Source: Marsupella aquatica
Taxonomy: Eukaryota > Marchantiophyta
Length of the DNA: 64,000 nucleotides
NCBI GenBank assembly: GCA_973895155.1
Contig: OZ316896.1
Coordinates: 4,464,001 to 4,528,000 of the forward strand
Direction: 5' to 3'
Shown in pieces: positions 44,410 through 54,980 of this stretch. The stretch's first letter is position 1. Each line of letters opens with the position of its first letter. The position numbers and the translations under genes are program-made. The notes under the pieces were generated by a model, which was not told the origin of the DNA, searched no databases, and saw only the letters and a program-made list of their open reading frames with translations.

Positions 44410-46368
44410 ATGGGACGATGGGAATTGTCTTCTGATGATGAAGACAAAGAGTTCACGACACAACATCTTACCATGCAAGATGGTCAAGGATCCTATTGTG
44501 ACGATGAAGCTCTCCGTAATAATGTGTTGGATAATCTTACAACCATTGGCATTCACTATGAGGCTAAACCCAAGGTTGATGGAACACCGGCGCCAAACAC
44601 AAGAAGATGGGAAGATGAGGGTATGAAGGATGAATGGAGTATATTAACGCCCAATGTAAATCCTCCCCATGACGAATGGGCCATGAATGCAAAGGAATTG
44701 GAGATGTTGATGCCAAAGAAAGACTTTTGGCCATTAGCACAACAAGTTTTTCACGATCCGGATCTTTGGGCAACAAGATCATGGGCGCAAGAAAAATTCA
44801 CCATGTCCAAAGTAACACATGCAGGTGTTAAATCACATTGGCAGCAACGATATCGAGAGTTTGCTCCACACAAAGCCCAAACGAAAATGAGTTCCGTTTA
44901 CCCTCCTTTTATCCGATGTCTGATTGCTGAATTCATTCTCAAGTGGAAGGTGGATTACCGTTGGGAAAACAGTGCTGGCAAGCTGACTCATCAGGTGCAT
45001 CCATCAGTGGTTGCGATTGCAACGAATAGGAATACAACTATTGCAAAGGACCCTTCAATGGAGACTTCCAACAAGGGATCCAAAAGAAAGCTAGATGATA
45101 CTGGGGAGGGATATGCGCATGAGAAGGGGAAAGCGGCTGTACTTCCTCGAGTCTCCATGCCTGACCGTGCAGCACCACCAACCAATGTGGAGTCAACGCA
45201 CACCAAAAAACCAATCCTTGTAGGTGTTGGGAGTAGAACTCCACATGCAAAGAACAACAATGTTACTGATGCTAACAAGGATAAGTTCAACCTGCACAAC
45301 ATATGCAAGAGCTTGGGGGCAGATGTTGCAGAGGTGATTGAGACAAATCTCCGCACGAAGTATGTAGTGGAGCTATGTGAATGTGGCAGCATCAAAAAGT
45401 TCAAGTCACAATTGCAACAAGCTGATATAAAGATGAGATCACTTGAGAAGAAGCAGAATGAGCCGACGACCAATTCGAAAGTGATGTTGTACAAGTGTCA
45501 ATTGTTTGACAAGATGGAAGAAATCAATAAGCTGACAAAACAACTTGCTGAAAAAGAGCGTCAATGCAATGAACTGGCACGACTTGAGGAGAAGGACAAG
45601 ATCATTAATGATCTTAAAAGTGAACTTGCAACGCAAGCAATCATCATATCAAATCTTCATGAAGAGGTGCAAGAATTTAACAATGGTGCTTTGGGGATGA
45701 GGTCAAACAAAGGGCAAGGTGAATTATCGTCGCCAAATTTTGTTAACATGCAAATCATAGATCCTACAGGGCACAGCAACCTTTTTCCAGATGTGGAGGT
45801 TGACGTGGAAGGTATTGATAGGTTTTTTGATAAGTGGAAAAAGGATGAAACTATGGCAGCATTTGTTCGTGAAAAGAATGACAAGTGTACTTGGTGCCTA
45901 TATCCTTGGGGCCCTGAATCTGTTTCCATGTTGGGAACCTGCGGTCATATATGGCATCATGCTTGCTTGTCTAAATGGTTGAAGAAAAGCCGAAAATGTT
46001 GGTGTCGCACACCATTTCATGAACGCGAGTATGAGCAACGAGGATTGTTGAAGCAAATGCCATCAATGGAGACTCAACAAAACACTGAAGATATGACTGA
46101 AGATATGACTGAAGATACTATACCGGCGATGCAAATAGATGAAACTCCCATTGAACATTTCACAATCAATGAATATAATTTGTCAGATGGGGAATTTGAC
46201 AGGTTGTTATTCAGTGGTCGACTCGATGAGTGGAAACAATATGCGGCAGCCAACCAGCCATCAATAGATGAGCAAAATTTGCAACGATCCATTCGGCGCC
46301 ATCGACGACGTCAACAACAGGCAGAGGTGAAAACAGAAGTTGTTGACAATAACAACAAAAGGAACTAA
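44410..46368 (+). CDS. RING-type zinc finger protein with coiled coil, cargo of element B
   Basis: From ATG 44410 the protein has 652 residues (an in-frame ATG at 44359 is less likely). The N-terminal third is acidic then Trp-rich (DLWATRSWAQEK, SHWQQRY) and is not recognised. Residues about 330-420 are charged with a heptad-like pattern, likely a coiled coil. Residues 492-535 form a RING-H2-like finger: CTWC, CGHIWHHAC, then CWC. The last pair is CX1C rather than CX2C, an unusual spacing. The C-terminus is acidic then basic (RRHRRRQQQ), possibly a nuclear signal. A ubiquitin-ligase role is inferred from the finger. The gene is intact. Confidence 0.75.
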   Translation: MGRWELSSDDEDKEFTTQHLTMQDGQGSYCDDEALRNNVLDNLTTIGIHYEAKPKVDGTPAPNTRRWEDEGMKDEWSILTPNVNPPHDEWAMNAKELEMLMPKKDFWPLAQQVFHDPDLWATRSWAQEKFTMSKVTHAGVKSHWQQRYREFAPHKAQTKMSSVYPPFIRCLIAEFILKWKVDYRWENSAGKLTHQVHPSVVAIATNRNTTIAKDPSMETSNKGSKRKLDDTGEGYAHEKGKAAVLPRVSMPDRAAPPTNVESTHTKKPILVGVGSRTPHAKNNNVTDANKDKFNLHNICKSLGADVAEVIETNLRTKYVVELCECGSIKKFKSQLQQADIKMRSLEKKQNEPTTNSKVMLYKCQLFDKMEEINKLTKQLAEKERQCNELARLEEKDKIINDLKSELATQAIIISNLHEEVQEFNNGALGMRSNKGQGELSSPNFVNMQIIDPTGHSNLFPDVEVDVEGIDRFFDKWKKDETMAAFVREKNDKCTWCLYPWGPESVSMLGTCGHIWHHACLSKWLKKSRKCWCRTPFHEREYEQRGLLKQMPSMETQQNTEDMTEDMTEDTIPAMQIDETPIEHFTINEYNLSDGEFDRLLFSGRLDEWKQYAAANQPSIDEQNLQRSIRRHRRRQQQAEVKTEVVDNNNKRN

Positions 46369-46859
46369 AACCAATAGTCTCTACATTTTGATGTTATTTT
46401 CATGTAGTTACTATTAGAGACATTTTGTTAAAATAGAAGCGGCATATCCTCTTTGACAATTATTTTCAACTTGTAATTGGTAAAGAGATTTTGGAGTGAC
46501 ATTACATTGCATATCTCGTTGAGTAAATATATTTTTCATTGGGGGCATGGCGTCGCCTTTTGGAGAATGTGTATTTTCGTAAGAATATTCCATCCTCCAA
46601 TCAGCCATAGGTTTTGGAAGCATATTGTCGGGCTCACAATCATATTTTTGGACAAGTATGAGGAAAATAGACGTGATGAGAGACGGTAGCACAGTGGACT
46701 CAGGTACTGATCCTTCTCTGAAATCATTTCCAAAAGGAGATCGTGTAGCACAATGAGTTCAACAAAGTCAACATCGCAATGGTTTTAGCCGCCCAAGTTG
46801 AGAATGATTTTGTAGAAGGATGTATACCTAAGTCCACTCACTTTTCCTGTCTTTCATAA

Positions 46860-48200
46860 TTTTTTCCACTATTGCTGCTACGGCCAATGACATTCATGCA
46901 CATGCGAACCGAGGCCAACGCCTACTCCTTTGCCCACCGCAAAAATGGGCCCTCATTACAACTTGAAGTTGAACGGAGTTTATTTGAGTACGAGAGAAGT
47001 TCTGAAAGCAAATGCACTCTCAGGTCAAATTTTCAGGTCCTTCGAGCAAAAAATTACTGAGTATGTCATCGATCCGTTGGTTTCACAACTTCTCTCGTAC
47101 TCAAATAAACTCTGTTCAACTTCAAGTAGCGTAGCTGCTACGACCAATGACATTCATGCGCATGCAAACCGAGGCCAACGCCTCTACATTTGCCTACCCC
47201 AAAAATGGGCCCTGATTAGAACTTGAAGTTGAACAGAGTTTTTTTCATTATGAGAAGGTTTATTCAAGCAATGGCACTCTCAGGTCAATATTTCAGGTTC
47301 TCCTGACTTTGTTATTATTGAATATGTTCGTGCTCCGTTGCTTGAATAAATCTTCTGATAATGAAATGAACTGACCAATTACTGGAGTACGGCTGCTACG
47401 GCCTATGACATTAATTCGCACAATTGCATGTTTATATCCTCTCCTTTCCGAATTCCAATTCGAGCTTGGACATCCTCTCGTCAGCTGGTCTCCACCATTG
47501 CAGTTGCTCTTCACGCAAACCAAGATAGCAGTCTCTAGAATCCTCGAACCTATTTTATTTCAATGCATCATTCATAGTGTTTGAGGAATCCAGAGGTTCG
47601 CGTGAGGAGCAACTGAAAGGGTGGAGACCTGCTGACGAGAGGGTGTCCAAGCTCGAATTGGAATTCGGACAGGAGAGGATATAAACGGGTGAACTTTGAC
47701 TTGAAATTGGTGACTGTATTTTGCGTCTGCATATCAATTTGGTGACCGATCTTGCGGAATCCCCGTGACCGTGTCTGATCATCATCATGACATTGCTCTC
47801 CTTGGCCACCAATGGGCCCTCATTACAACTTCAAGTTGAACGGGGTTTATATGATTATGAGAAGGTTACTGATTATGTAGGCGATGTGTTCATTTCACAA
47901 CTTCTCTCATAGTCATATAAACTCTGCCCAACTTCAAGTAGTGCAGCTGCTACGGTCAACGACATTCACCCACCCCAAAAATGGGCCCTCATTACAACTT
48001 CAAGTTCAACTAAGTTTATTTTATTACGAGAAGGTTTATTCAAGCAATGACATTCTCAGGTCCAATAATGAGGTCCTCTCGACCTCATTATTATTGAATA
48101 TGACGGTGCTCTATTGCTGGACTAAATCTTCGCATAGTGAAATGAACTAACCAATTAATGGAGGGGGCTAGTATGGACTACGGCTGCTATGGCCAACAAC
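46860..48200. repeat. Hairpin cluster between the convergent genes of element B
   Basis: Five long inverted repeats lie in series: about 46958-47130, 47240-47370, 47430-47690, 47815-47935 and 48005-48150. The third has arms of ~95 bp (CCAATTCGAGCTTGGACA and TGTCCAAGCTCGAATTGG, and beyond). A box GCTGCTACGGCCAATGACAT recurs between hairpins (46876, 47131, 47392, 47946), as does AATGGGCCCTCATTACAAC. No coding capacity is present. Confidence 0.85.
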
Positions 48201-48435
48201 AAGGTACTTTGAAATAGTCAGTGTTGGAGATTTGGAAAACATGTTGCGTTGGTGTGTCTCTATGGCATTCTCAAATGCAAATACAAATAAATTATTCAAT
48301 CATTGTACAATAATAAACACACTGCAAGACAATACAATCATGTTACAAAAAATATAATTGTTTATAATTTTGTCTATGTCAGATACGACAATATAAGAGT
48401 AGCAACACTTGATATTATCCTAATGAAAAGATGCT

Positions 48436-51342
48436 TCAAGGCTGTGAAGAGAAATTTCGTGCATTGTTGTTAAGATTTTTGCATAAAAGCGCATTCCACT
48501 CGTCTTGTTTGTCGCCCCAACTGAGTGGATCACGATTGTGTGACTGAACATTGTGCGATGTTTCTTGAAATGATGATATTCCTCGAAACCCACCAAGGCC
48601 AATAGGCCTGTTCGACGTATATGGATTCATGACACTTGGCCCTGCATACGCATTCAAGGGTGGACCTGCATGGTGTTGCCAGTTTGCATGTGGGTCGTTT
48701 GAAGTTTGACCTTCATGATTGTTGTATCCATGAAAAAAGGTTGATGTCCTTCCATTCGTCGGATGCCCTGCTGTGCCTATGCGTTGCTCGTTGAAATATG
48801 GTCTGCTTGTGTCAACATCATTCGCAAAGTTCGACCAAGGTGACCTTGGTTGGGAAGGCATCACAAAGTTTCTGTCCAGTGATGCATCTTCCTCGTCTTG
48901 GATTTGTGATTCATCAATTGTAGGATACATCTCCAAATCCATTTCATTTTCCCATTCCTCTACAACAGTGATGTCTGTATCTGGTGGAATACGAGTCAAG
49001 AACTCACTATCCTTATCCAGTGAAAATCCGTGTAGCAATTCATCAGCATCATCAATTGTATCATAATCTTCGACATCTTCTTCACCAAGAGCCGCACGTG
49101 TTGCATCGTACTCTTCATTGCTGCACAACTCCATGGAGATAGGTCTAGGTCCATCATTTGTTCTTCTTCTTTGGTCATAACGTTCATATATAAACGTATG
49201 CGGGTTTCGAACATTTGTGAGCCCTTTCTCTACCCTCATGTTTATAAATACAAACACCAAATCTTTTGCTCGATCATTTGTCAATCGATTGCGACTTTTG
49301 GAATGTATAAATCCATACGAACTCCAGTTTCGCTCGCAAGCTGATGCGCACACTTTTTGGTGTAAGATTCTTCGCGCCAGGATTCTCAAATGTTTATAAT
49401 CTGCACCATACGCATGCCACCACTCTGCTGGACTGACATTACCTATACTTGATTGGGCGGCTCCCATCGCTATTGATGTGTTGGGATTTTTTTTTTGGGC
49501 GTCAATGGCTTGACTGTGGATGGCAGAAATAAGTTCTCTGACGTCGCGATCATGGTTGATCCCCTCCTTCACCTGTTGTTCTGAATATCTAGCAATGTAT
49601 TCACTGAAACCCCTGTAGAGTTCTGGATCTCCAGCGACATCTATGTCCTCATCAAAAAACATTTGGGGATTGATATATGCTGCCGCTAGCATGAAATCAG
49701 TGGTAAGAGATTTTTTTCGATCCAAATACACTTTTAGTATCTTCGGTTTCAATACCTCTGTTACCAATGGACAATCCTCCATGCTTGCTTTCAAAACATC
49801 AATCCCTCTTTTCAAACTCCAATACAACCAACCTGATTGCGGAGAATCACCATCAAATTCTCGCAACATCTTGACCAACGGAGTAAAGAATTTAACTGTA
49901 TCCTTCACTTCAACCCAAAATGTATCTTGCTGTATCCACATTTTAAGTTCGTCTGCCTTTCCCCTCGTCACGTGTCCAGCTGATTTTGGTCGCAATGGAA
50001 GTCTATCACGATAAGACTGCCAATTATCATCAATGACCATCTGTTGTAAAGCTCCTCTTAGCTCCAACGCTCTTTGTGCCATTAGGAAATTGGTCGCAAA
50101 TCTAGTTGCATTTGGATTCAACAGTTTTTTGTCAGGAGATTTTCTTGCAAATATTGCAGAAAGCTTTTGCGATGATGAAACTGCTTTTACTATCCACCTC
50201 AACCGTTTAAAAATCTTTTGGAATGGATTCTGTCCAACATCATCTAGCACTACACGCTTGTGACCACACATATCCTCTAGCAGCAAATTAAACACGTGGG
50301 CAGCACACTAGCTCCAAGTGACATGAGGATACTTTTTCATGACTACCTCACAACCTGCTACGCGATTTGCGGGTGCTCCATCAGTTACAATTTGAATAAT
50401 ATGATCTGCACCAATATCCTCAATGTATTTCAACCACATGTCGCCAAGATATTTCCCATCTTTCTTGTCAGCTTGCGCAGCATTCCAACTATCCAAGAAG
50501 AAGTCACCTTTAGAAGTCAACAACATGACATTCATCAAAGGTTCTCTTCGGACGTTTTCCCATCCATCTGAAGAAAGAGAATACCCATAAGGTTTTGCCT
50601 CCTTTAAAGTTTGCGTCATGTCCTTTGTGAGATCCTCCTTACTGTCTTCCAATAATTTCAATCGCAAACTTCGCATCGTAGGTAGAGAATAACCATTGAC
50701 AATCCCTTTTGAAGTCTCTATGACTGCTTTTCGAAAAAAAGGATTATTTGAAACATTGAATGGAATACCACTAGTGTAGAAAGCTTTCGCCCAAAGCTTA
50801 TCCAAATTTGTTCTATTTGGAATTTGATAGGCATCCATAATTGGGTTAGGAAGATTTACTGGCCTATCTCCTTCCCTTACATGTGTATCATCCATGTCAA
50901 CATAGTTTGACCCTCGTGTGGATGCTTGCGAATATGAACTTCCAACGCTTGGCCTACGACCTCTCACATCCCGCAAGATATGACTTCCATCTCGTCGTTT
51001 GTACTTTAAGGTCGGTGGAACCTTTATCACATTGTACATAATATTGATGGCATCCAAATCGACGACACCATAGAGTTGCATGCAAGGGGGCGCATCCCCT
51101 TTTTGGATGTTTCCCATCAAATGTGCCTTTGCTCGTGTTGCATGATGAGTAACGTATGTTAAACAATACTTGCATCTTCGATAGATACGATTGACATCAT
51201 GACATGTTGAAGGCGCATCACATCGTTCAAAATATCTCCACACTGGAGATTGTTTTGAAGGGTGTTCTTGCACACGAGTTGGACCAGGCCTGGGAGTAGT
51301 GGAATGATATCTAGTTTCATGCGAATCCTCTTCATCGGACAT
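48436..51342 (-). pseudogene. hAT transposase with one in-frame stop
   Basis: The 968-codon frame starts at ATG 51342. It encodes a BED-type zinc finger (VWRYF, then RCKYC, then H and H; residues about 38-95), a DUF659-type domain with SLSSDGWENVRREPLMN and IVTDGAPANRVAG, and the C-terminal hATC dimerisation domain (LRILARRILHQKVCASACERNWS; about 635-705). A single TAG at 50310-50308 interrupts CAAH..NLLLED, a conserved stretch; the frame is otherwise open on both sides. A 619-residue downstream frame remains. It is either a recent null mutation or a readthrough site. Expected length and domain order fit autonomous plant hAT elements. Confidence 0.87.
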
Positions 51343-51396
51343 TGTTACGACTCTCAATGGTAAAAAAATAAAAGGGTTGATTCTTTTGATTTTGTG

Positions 51397-51788
51397 AATA
51401 TAACAAATATAGTACAATGGGTTACTTTCCTGAATTATCGCAGACTGGGCCTAAGCTCAAAGCATGCGCAGGAAAGTTTCCCAAATTCTTATATTTGTCA
51501 ACATCCCTACTTCAACCTATGTTATGTAATATCTATAACTTCACAATAGTTTATCTTTGAAGTGAACATATGTACGAGAAATCGTGATACCCATATGAAA
51601 TGTCATAGACCGAGCCAAAGCTCTAAGCATATGCACATGGGTATCTCTTTACTCGCAAGTAGTTCACTTTCAAACAAAACAATGATGCAAAGTTGTTAAG
51701 GTGATATAAGGAACTTCTCGTACGAATTATCGCAGACTGAGCCGAGCTCAAAGCATGCGCGTACAAGAGTTCCAATGTATCCCTCCGA
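51397..51788. repeat. Right group of three hairpins of element B
   Basis: Hairpins at about 51397-51505, 51556-51675 and 51703-51788 have arms of about 24 to 40 bp. The arms are different in each, but the loops share TATCGCAGAC(T/C)G(A/G)GCC and GCTCAAAGCATGCGC, the complement of the left group. They lie in the upstream region of the transposase gene. Confidence 0.85.
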
Positions 51789-51889
51789 TCTCTCCCTAAT
51801 GCTAAACCACAAGAGAGAGAAACACAATGAGACTTTGGATTAGTGAAATGAATTAGTTATTCCTACTTATACTAAATCATCTACTTCTT

Positions 51890-52600
51890 ATCCTCTCTTA
51901 AAACTCTTAATCTTTGATCCTAACCCTAATTGTGCCTCCCTTAACCCTAATCTCGCGCACCTAACCCTAATCCCGCCTCTAACTCTTCCCCGGCCACCAA
52001 TTCCCGAGCCCCGTCCCCGAACCCCGCACCCCGTTCCCCGAACCCCGTTCCCCGCATCCCCGAACCCCCTACCCGAACCCCCTTCCTCGAACCCCCTACC
52101 TCGTTCCCCGAACCCCGTTCCCCGCATCCCCGAACCCCCTTCCCCGAACCCCCTACCTCGTTCCCCGAACCCCGTTCCCCGAACCCCGTTCCCCGAACCC
52201 CGTTCCCCAAATCCCCGAATCCCGGCCCCCCTTTCCCGCCCCCCCTTCCCCGGTTCCTCGAATCCTCTTCCTCGAATGCCCCCCGTCCCCGGTTCCCCGA
52301 ATCCCGTCCCCCGGGCCACCTTTACCCCGGCCGGCCCCGGAAGGGTCCGGGCAGGGTTCGGGTGGGGGTCCGGGGAGGGTTCGGGTGGGGGTCCGGGGAG
52401 GGTCCGGGAAAGGCCCAAGAGTCCGGGGAGTGTTTGGGGGAGGGTCCGGCGAGGTTCCGGGAAAGGCCCGGGAGGGTCCGGGGAGGGTCCGGGAAGGGCC
52501 CGGGAGTCCGGGTTTGGGTCAGGGGGAGTTCGGGTTCAGGTCCGGGGTGCTCTGGAGGTGTTCGCGAAAGGTCCGGGGAAGTCGGGGTTCGTTCGAGAGA
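51890..52600. repeat. Right G/C-rich block of element B
   Basis: On plus it is C-rich (CCCCGAACCCC units) from 51960 to 52320, then switches abruptly to G-rich (GGTCCGGGGAGGGT units) to 52600. TAACCCTAA telo-box-like motifs occur at its inner edge (51900-51970). The strand switch differs from the left block, which is G-rich on plus throughout. Confidence 0.88.
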
Positions 52601-52691
52601 ATCTTCAGGAATATACATCAAATTGCGTGTTTTCGGGCCGTCATTTGACGTGCCCGACAAGACGTCAAGGTGCCCGTCAGATTAAACCGGG

Positions 52692-52699
52692 CCATACTC
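52692..52699. repeat. Target-site duplication CCATACTC, right copy, of element B
   Basis: It follows AAACCGGG at 52684-52691 and is identical to 41170-41177. Confidence 0.88.
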
Positions 52700-53921
52700 C
52701 TCCTTACTTCTCATACATGAACACTACTGGCTCCATGGACCCTACCGTAGGATTTAGCACAAGGGGACTGACTCCATTAGTCCAGGGATGGGCAGTCATA
52801 TCTAAATGCAGAGCGATTTGACAATAAAAAATAATCTAGAAAATTACACAAAGCAATATTAATGGTGACTTATCTTTCACACAAGATGACATTCAGACAT
52901 TCGCCACACCAGAGGAAAAAGACAACACGTTACGTTACTGCTCTGAGTGGAGTGACGTCATGAAGCATGAGTGGCACTCCCTATGCCGCCATGACGTGGT
53001 CAACCTGCTCTGTGCCGCCGTCTGTGCGCCGTCGCCCTTCCGTCCCTCCTCGAACTCCGGAAGGGTTGAATGGCGAGGATTCAGCCGCAAGATCGTCTCA
53101 GACTTCCCGCCACCCATTTTTTCGAATTATTTTATCTGCATATGAATTTTCAAAATTGAACACAGCACCATTGCGGCCTTGCGGGTGTCCAGTCGTCCAG
53201 AGCTGCTTCGCCATTACTGCACCATTGCGGTTGTCCAGAGCTGCTTCGCCATTACTGCAGCTCAAACCCTTCAGAAGCTCGAGATATTTCTCGAAGGCTG
53301 TAGGAAAAAAAAATTGGGTCTGATCTTCGAGTTATCTATACCCGCTGGATGATAGACATAACTCTGGTGAAGAGTCCTGTGATATTCGTAGGATGGTTTC
53401 GGAATCGGTTGTTTAACGAAGCTCAGGGATCTAGAGTCCCGTGGTAATGCTACCCTGTCTCTCTGCAGAATTCTGTCAAGATGGCGTTCTAGGACGATTG
53501 CTGGGACACAGCCGTTTTCCCGATTAGCTGTAGAGGAAACCCTGGACGATGAGTGCCTAAGCATTTTTCTCATTGAGCTAGGCATTCGTTGAGAAAGGTC
53601 GAGGGAGTCTTTCTCTCATGAGCGGCTTTGATTAGGTATGGACAAGAAGATGGTGGACGACTTACATTTCATTGACGAATCTCAATTCTGTCTGGTACTA
53701 GTTTTTGTGGATACTGCGCTGAACGACTCCAAGAATTTGTAGAGTTTGACGGGTCCAAATTCTACATTAACGCCTGCAACGAAAAAAAATATGAATAAAA
53801 TTTGAAATACCAAGTACTTGAGTAGGACCTCGAGGGACAGAGGAAACAAGCATCGTCGGGGTTGGTCCAGCTCTGCCGCTTTTAAACGGAAAGCTTTGTT
53901 AGTGGACGTTCGGTTGATGCG
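52700..53921. other. Intergenic region upstream of XRCC3
   Basis: A tandem duplication of ~50 bp lies at about 53162-53260 (CACCATTGCGG...CAGAGCTGCTTCGCCATTACTGC, twice). Two minus-strand frames (53585-53271 and part of 53800-53690) could be exons of an unrecognised divergent gene, but nothing supports that beyond openness. Confidence 0.45.
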
Positions 53922-54980
53922 ATGCAACCCATCGATCTGCGCAAGGAACGACAGCAGAAGTGTTCCCTCGGCTGCCCTATCCTGGACGGGGCGTTGAATG
54001 GCGGCATTCCCTGCGGAAGCGTCACAGAACTCGTCGGCGAGAGCTCAGCCGGTAAAACGCAGCTCTGCTTGCAACTCTTGTTGACAGTCCAGCTGCCCTT
54101 TGCCGACGGGGGACTCGAGGGGAGCGCTCTCTACGTCTACACCGAAAACTACTTCGCCTCCTCCCGTCTCCGGCAGCTCGCTGCACCTCAATCGATTGCT
54201 GCTCGAGCAACCCATCGCCATCGTCATCTCTATCTCTTGCCTGGCGACAGCATCAAAGACCGGTTTGGAAGGGCACGACGACGGGACAGGCAGGCCCACC
54301 CTTACGATGTGTATGGACCTCCAGAGAAGCTTAGGACTATCGACCCGGATCCCGATGATACATTTGGAGACGTCGTCGCCTTTGATCCTTGCAAGAACGT
54401 GTATGTTCAGGGTGTGCAGACGGCGGAAGAGCTGCTCAAGTATTTGGACCATGCCGAAACGCTGCTGTCACATTCTCTTCGAATGCCAGTGAGACTTCTT
54501 GTCGTCGACTCCATAGCTGCCTTGTTCCGCTCGGATTTTAACCATGGGAGTATATCGGCGCTAACGGGGAGAGGAAACCTCTTCTTCCAAATCTCGAGCA
54601 AACTCAAGAAGCTCTCTGAGAAGTATAATCTCGCGATTGTTGTCTCTAATCAAGTGACAGATTATTTTGAGCCAACTGAAAAGCCGAGAAGGGATGCTGC
54701 ACCCGGGTCTGCGATCGCCAACGTTGGGGGTGCTGAGATCTTGTACACGTCTGGCCGAAGAGTAGTTCCTTCCTTAGGCATTTCGTGGTCTCATTGCGTC
54801 AACACTCGATTGTTCCTGTCACGGTTTGATCTCGGCCCCAATTCGATAAGGAGGTCAATGCAGGTGGTATTTGCGCCTCACCTTCCAAATATGTGGTGCG
54901 ATTTTCTAGTTGATGCAGACGGAGTGAAGGGAATTTCTCCGGAGCCAAACTTTATGAATTCTCACAACTACGGGGGATAA
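53922..54980 (+). CDS. XRCC3: DNA repair protein XRCC3 homologue (RAD51 paralogue)
   Basis: This RecA-fold ATPase partners RAD51C in homologous recombination and meiotic double-strand break repair in the nucleus. It is 352 residues in one exon. It has the conserved N-terminal LGCPILDGALNGGIP, Walker A GESSAGKT (about residue 40), Walker B LLVVDSIAAL, the XRCC3-typical SNQVTD motif and SGRRVVPSLGISWSHCVN near the C-terminus. Between the RLRQL segment and NVYVQGVQTAEELL there is a charged insert of roughly 50 residues (rich in Arg, His, Asp) not usual in the family. The start at 53922 aligns with the family N-terminus. The absence of introns is notable, since plant relatives are usually split. 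It looks functional. Confidence 0.92.
   Translation: MQPIDLRKERQQKCSLGCPILDGALNGGIPCGSVTELVGESSAGKTQLCLQLLLTVQLPFADGGLEGSALYVYTENYFASSRLRQLAAPQSIAARATHRHRHLYLLPGDSIKDRFGRARRRDRQAHPYDVYGPPEKLRTIDPDPDDTFGDVVAFDPCKNVYVQGVQTAEELLKYLDHAETLLSHSLRMPVRLLVVDSIAALFRSDFNHGSISALTGRGNLFFQISSKLKKLSEKYNLAIVVSNQVTDYFEPTEKPRRDAAPGSAIANVGGAEILYTSGRRVVPSLGISWSHCVNTRLFLSRFDLGPNSIRRSMQVVFAPHLPNMWCDFLVDADGVKGISPEPNFMNSHNYGG

Larger units (their letters stand above)
41178..52691. mobile_element. Element B: 11.5-kb hAT transposon carrying kinase and RING genes
   Basis: The ends CCCGGTTT and AAACCGGG are inverted repeats. The subterminal regions also share GCCCGTC/GACGGGC boxes. The flanks are the 8-bp CCATACTC duplication. 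Inside are a G/C-rich block, a leader intron with three hairpins, a kinase gene and a RING gene on plus, a hairpin cluster, a hAT transposase on minus, three more hairpins, and a second G/C-rich block. The two ends mirror each other in order: rich block, TTAGGGTT telo-box-like motifs, GAGAGGATAA(A/G) box, hairpins with a common loop motif, gene. That symmetry, the target duplication and the transposase together define one unit. Confidence 0.87.

Noticed and set aside
51895-51975. TAACCCTAA motifs as interstitial telomere
   Set aside because: There are only isolated motifs, not tandem arrays. They fit telo-box promoter elements better.
52771-52800. CAGGGATGGGCAG as a candidate right end of the hAT element
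   Set aside because: It resembles common hAT ends, but no inverse partner with an 8-bp duplication exists on the left. The CCCGGTTT/CCATACTC ends fit all criteria.
51888-52821. Gly/Arg- and Pro-rich frames on both strands
   Set aside because: They are composition artefacts of the right G/C-rich block of element B.
53271-53927. Minus-strand frames that could be a divergent gene beside XRCC3
   Set aside because: No recognisable motif and no consistent exon chain. The frames are short and could be chance.
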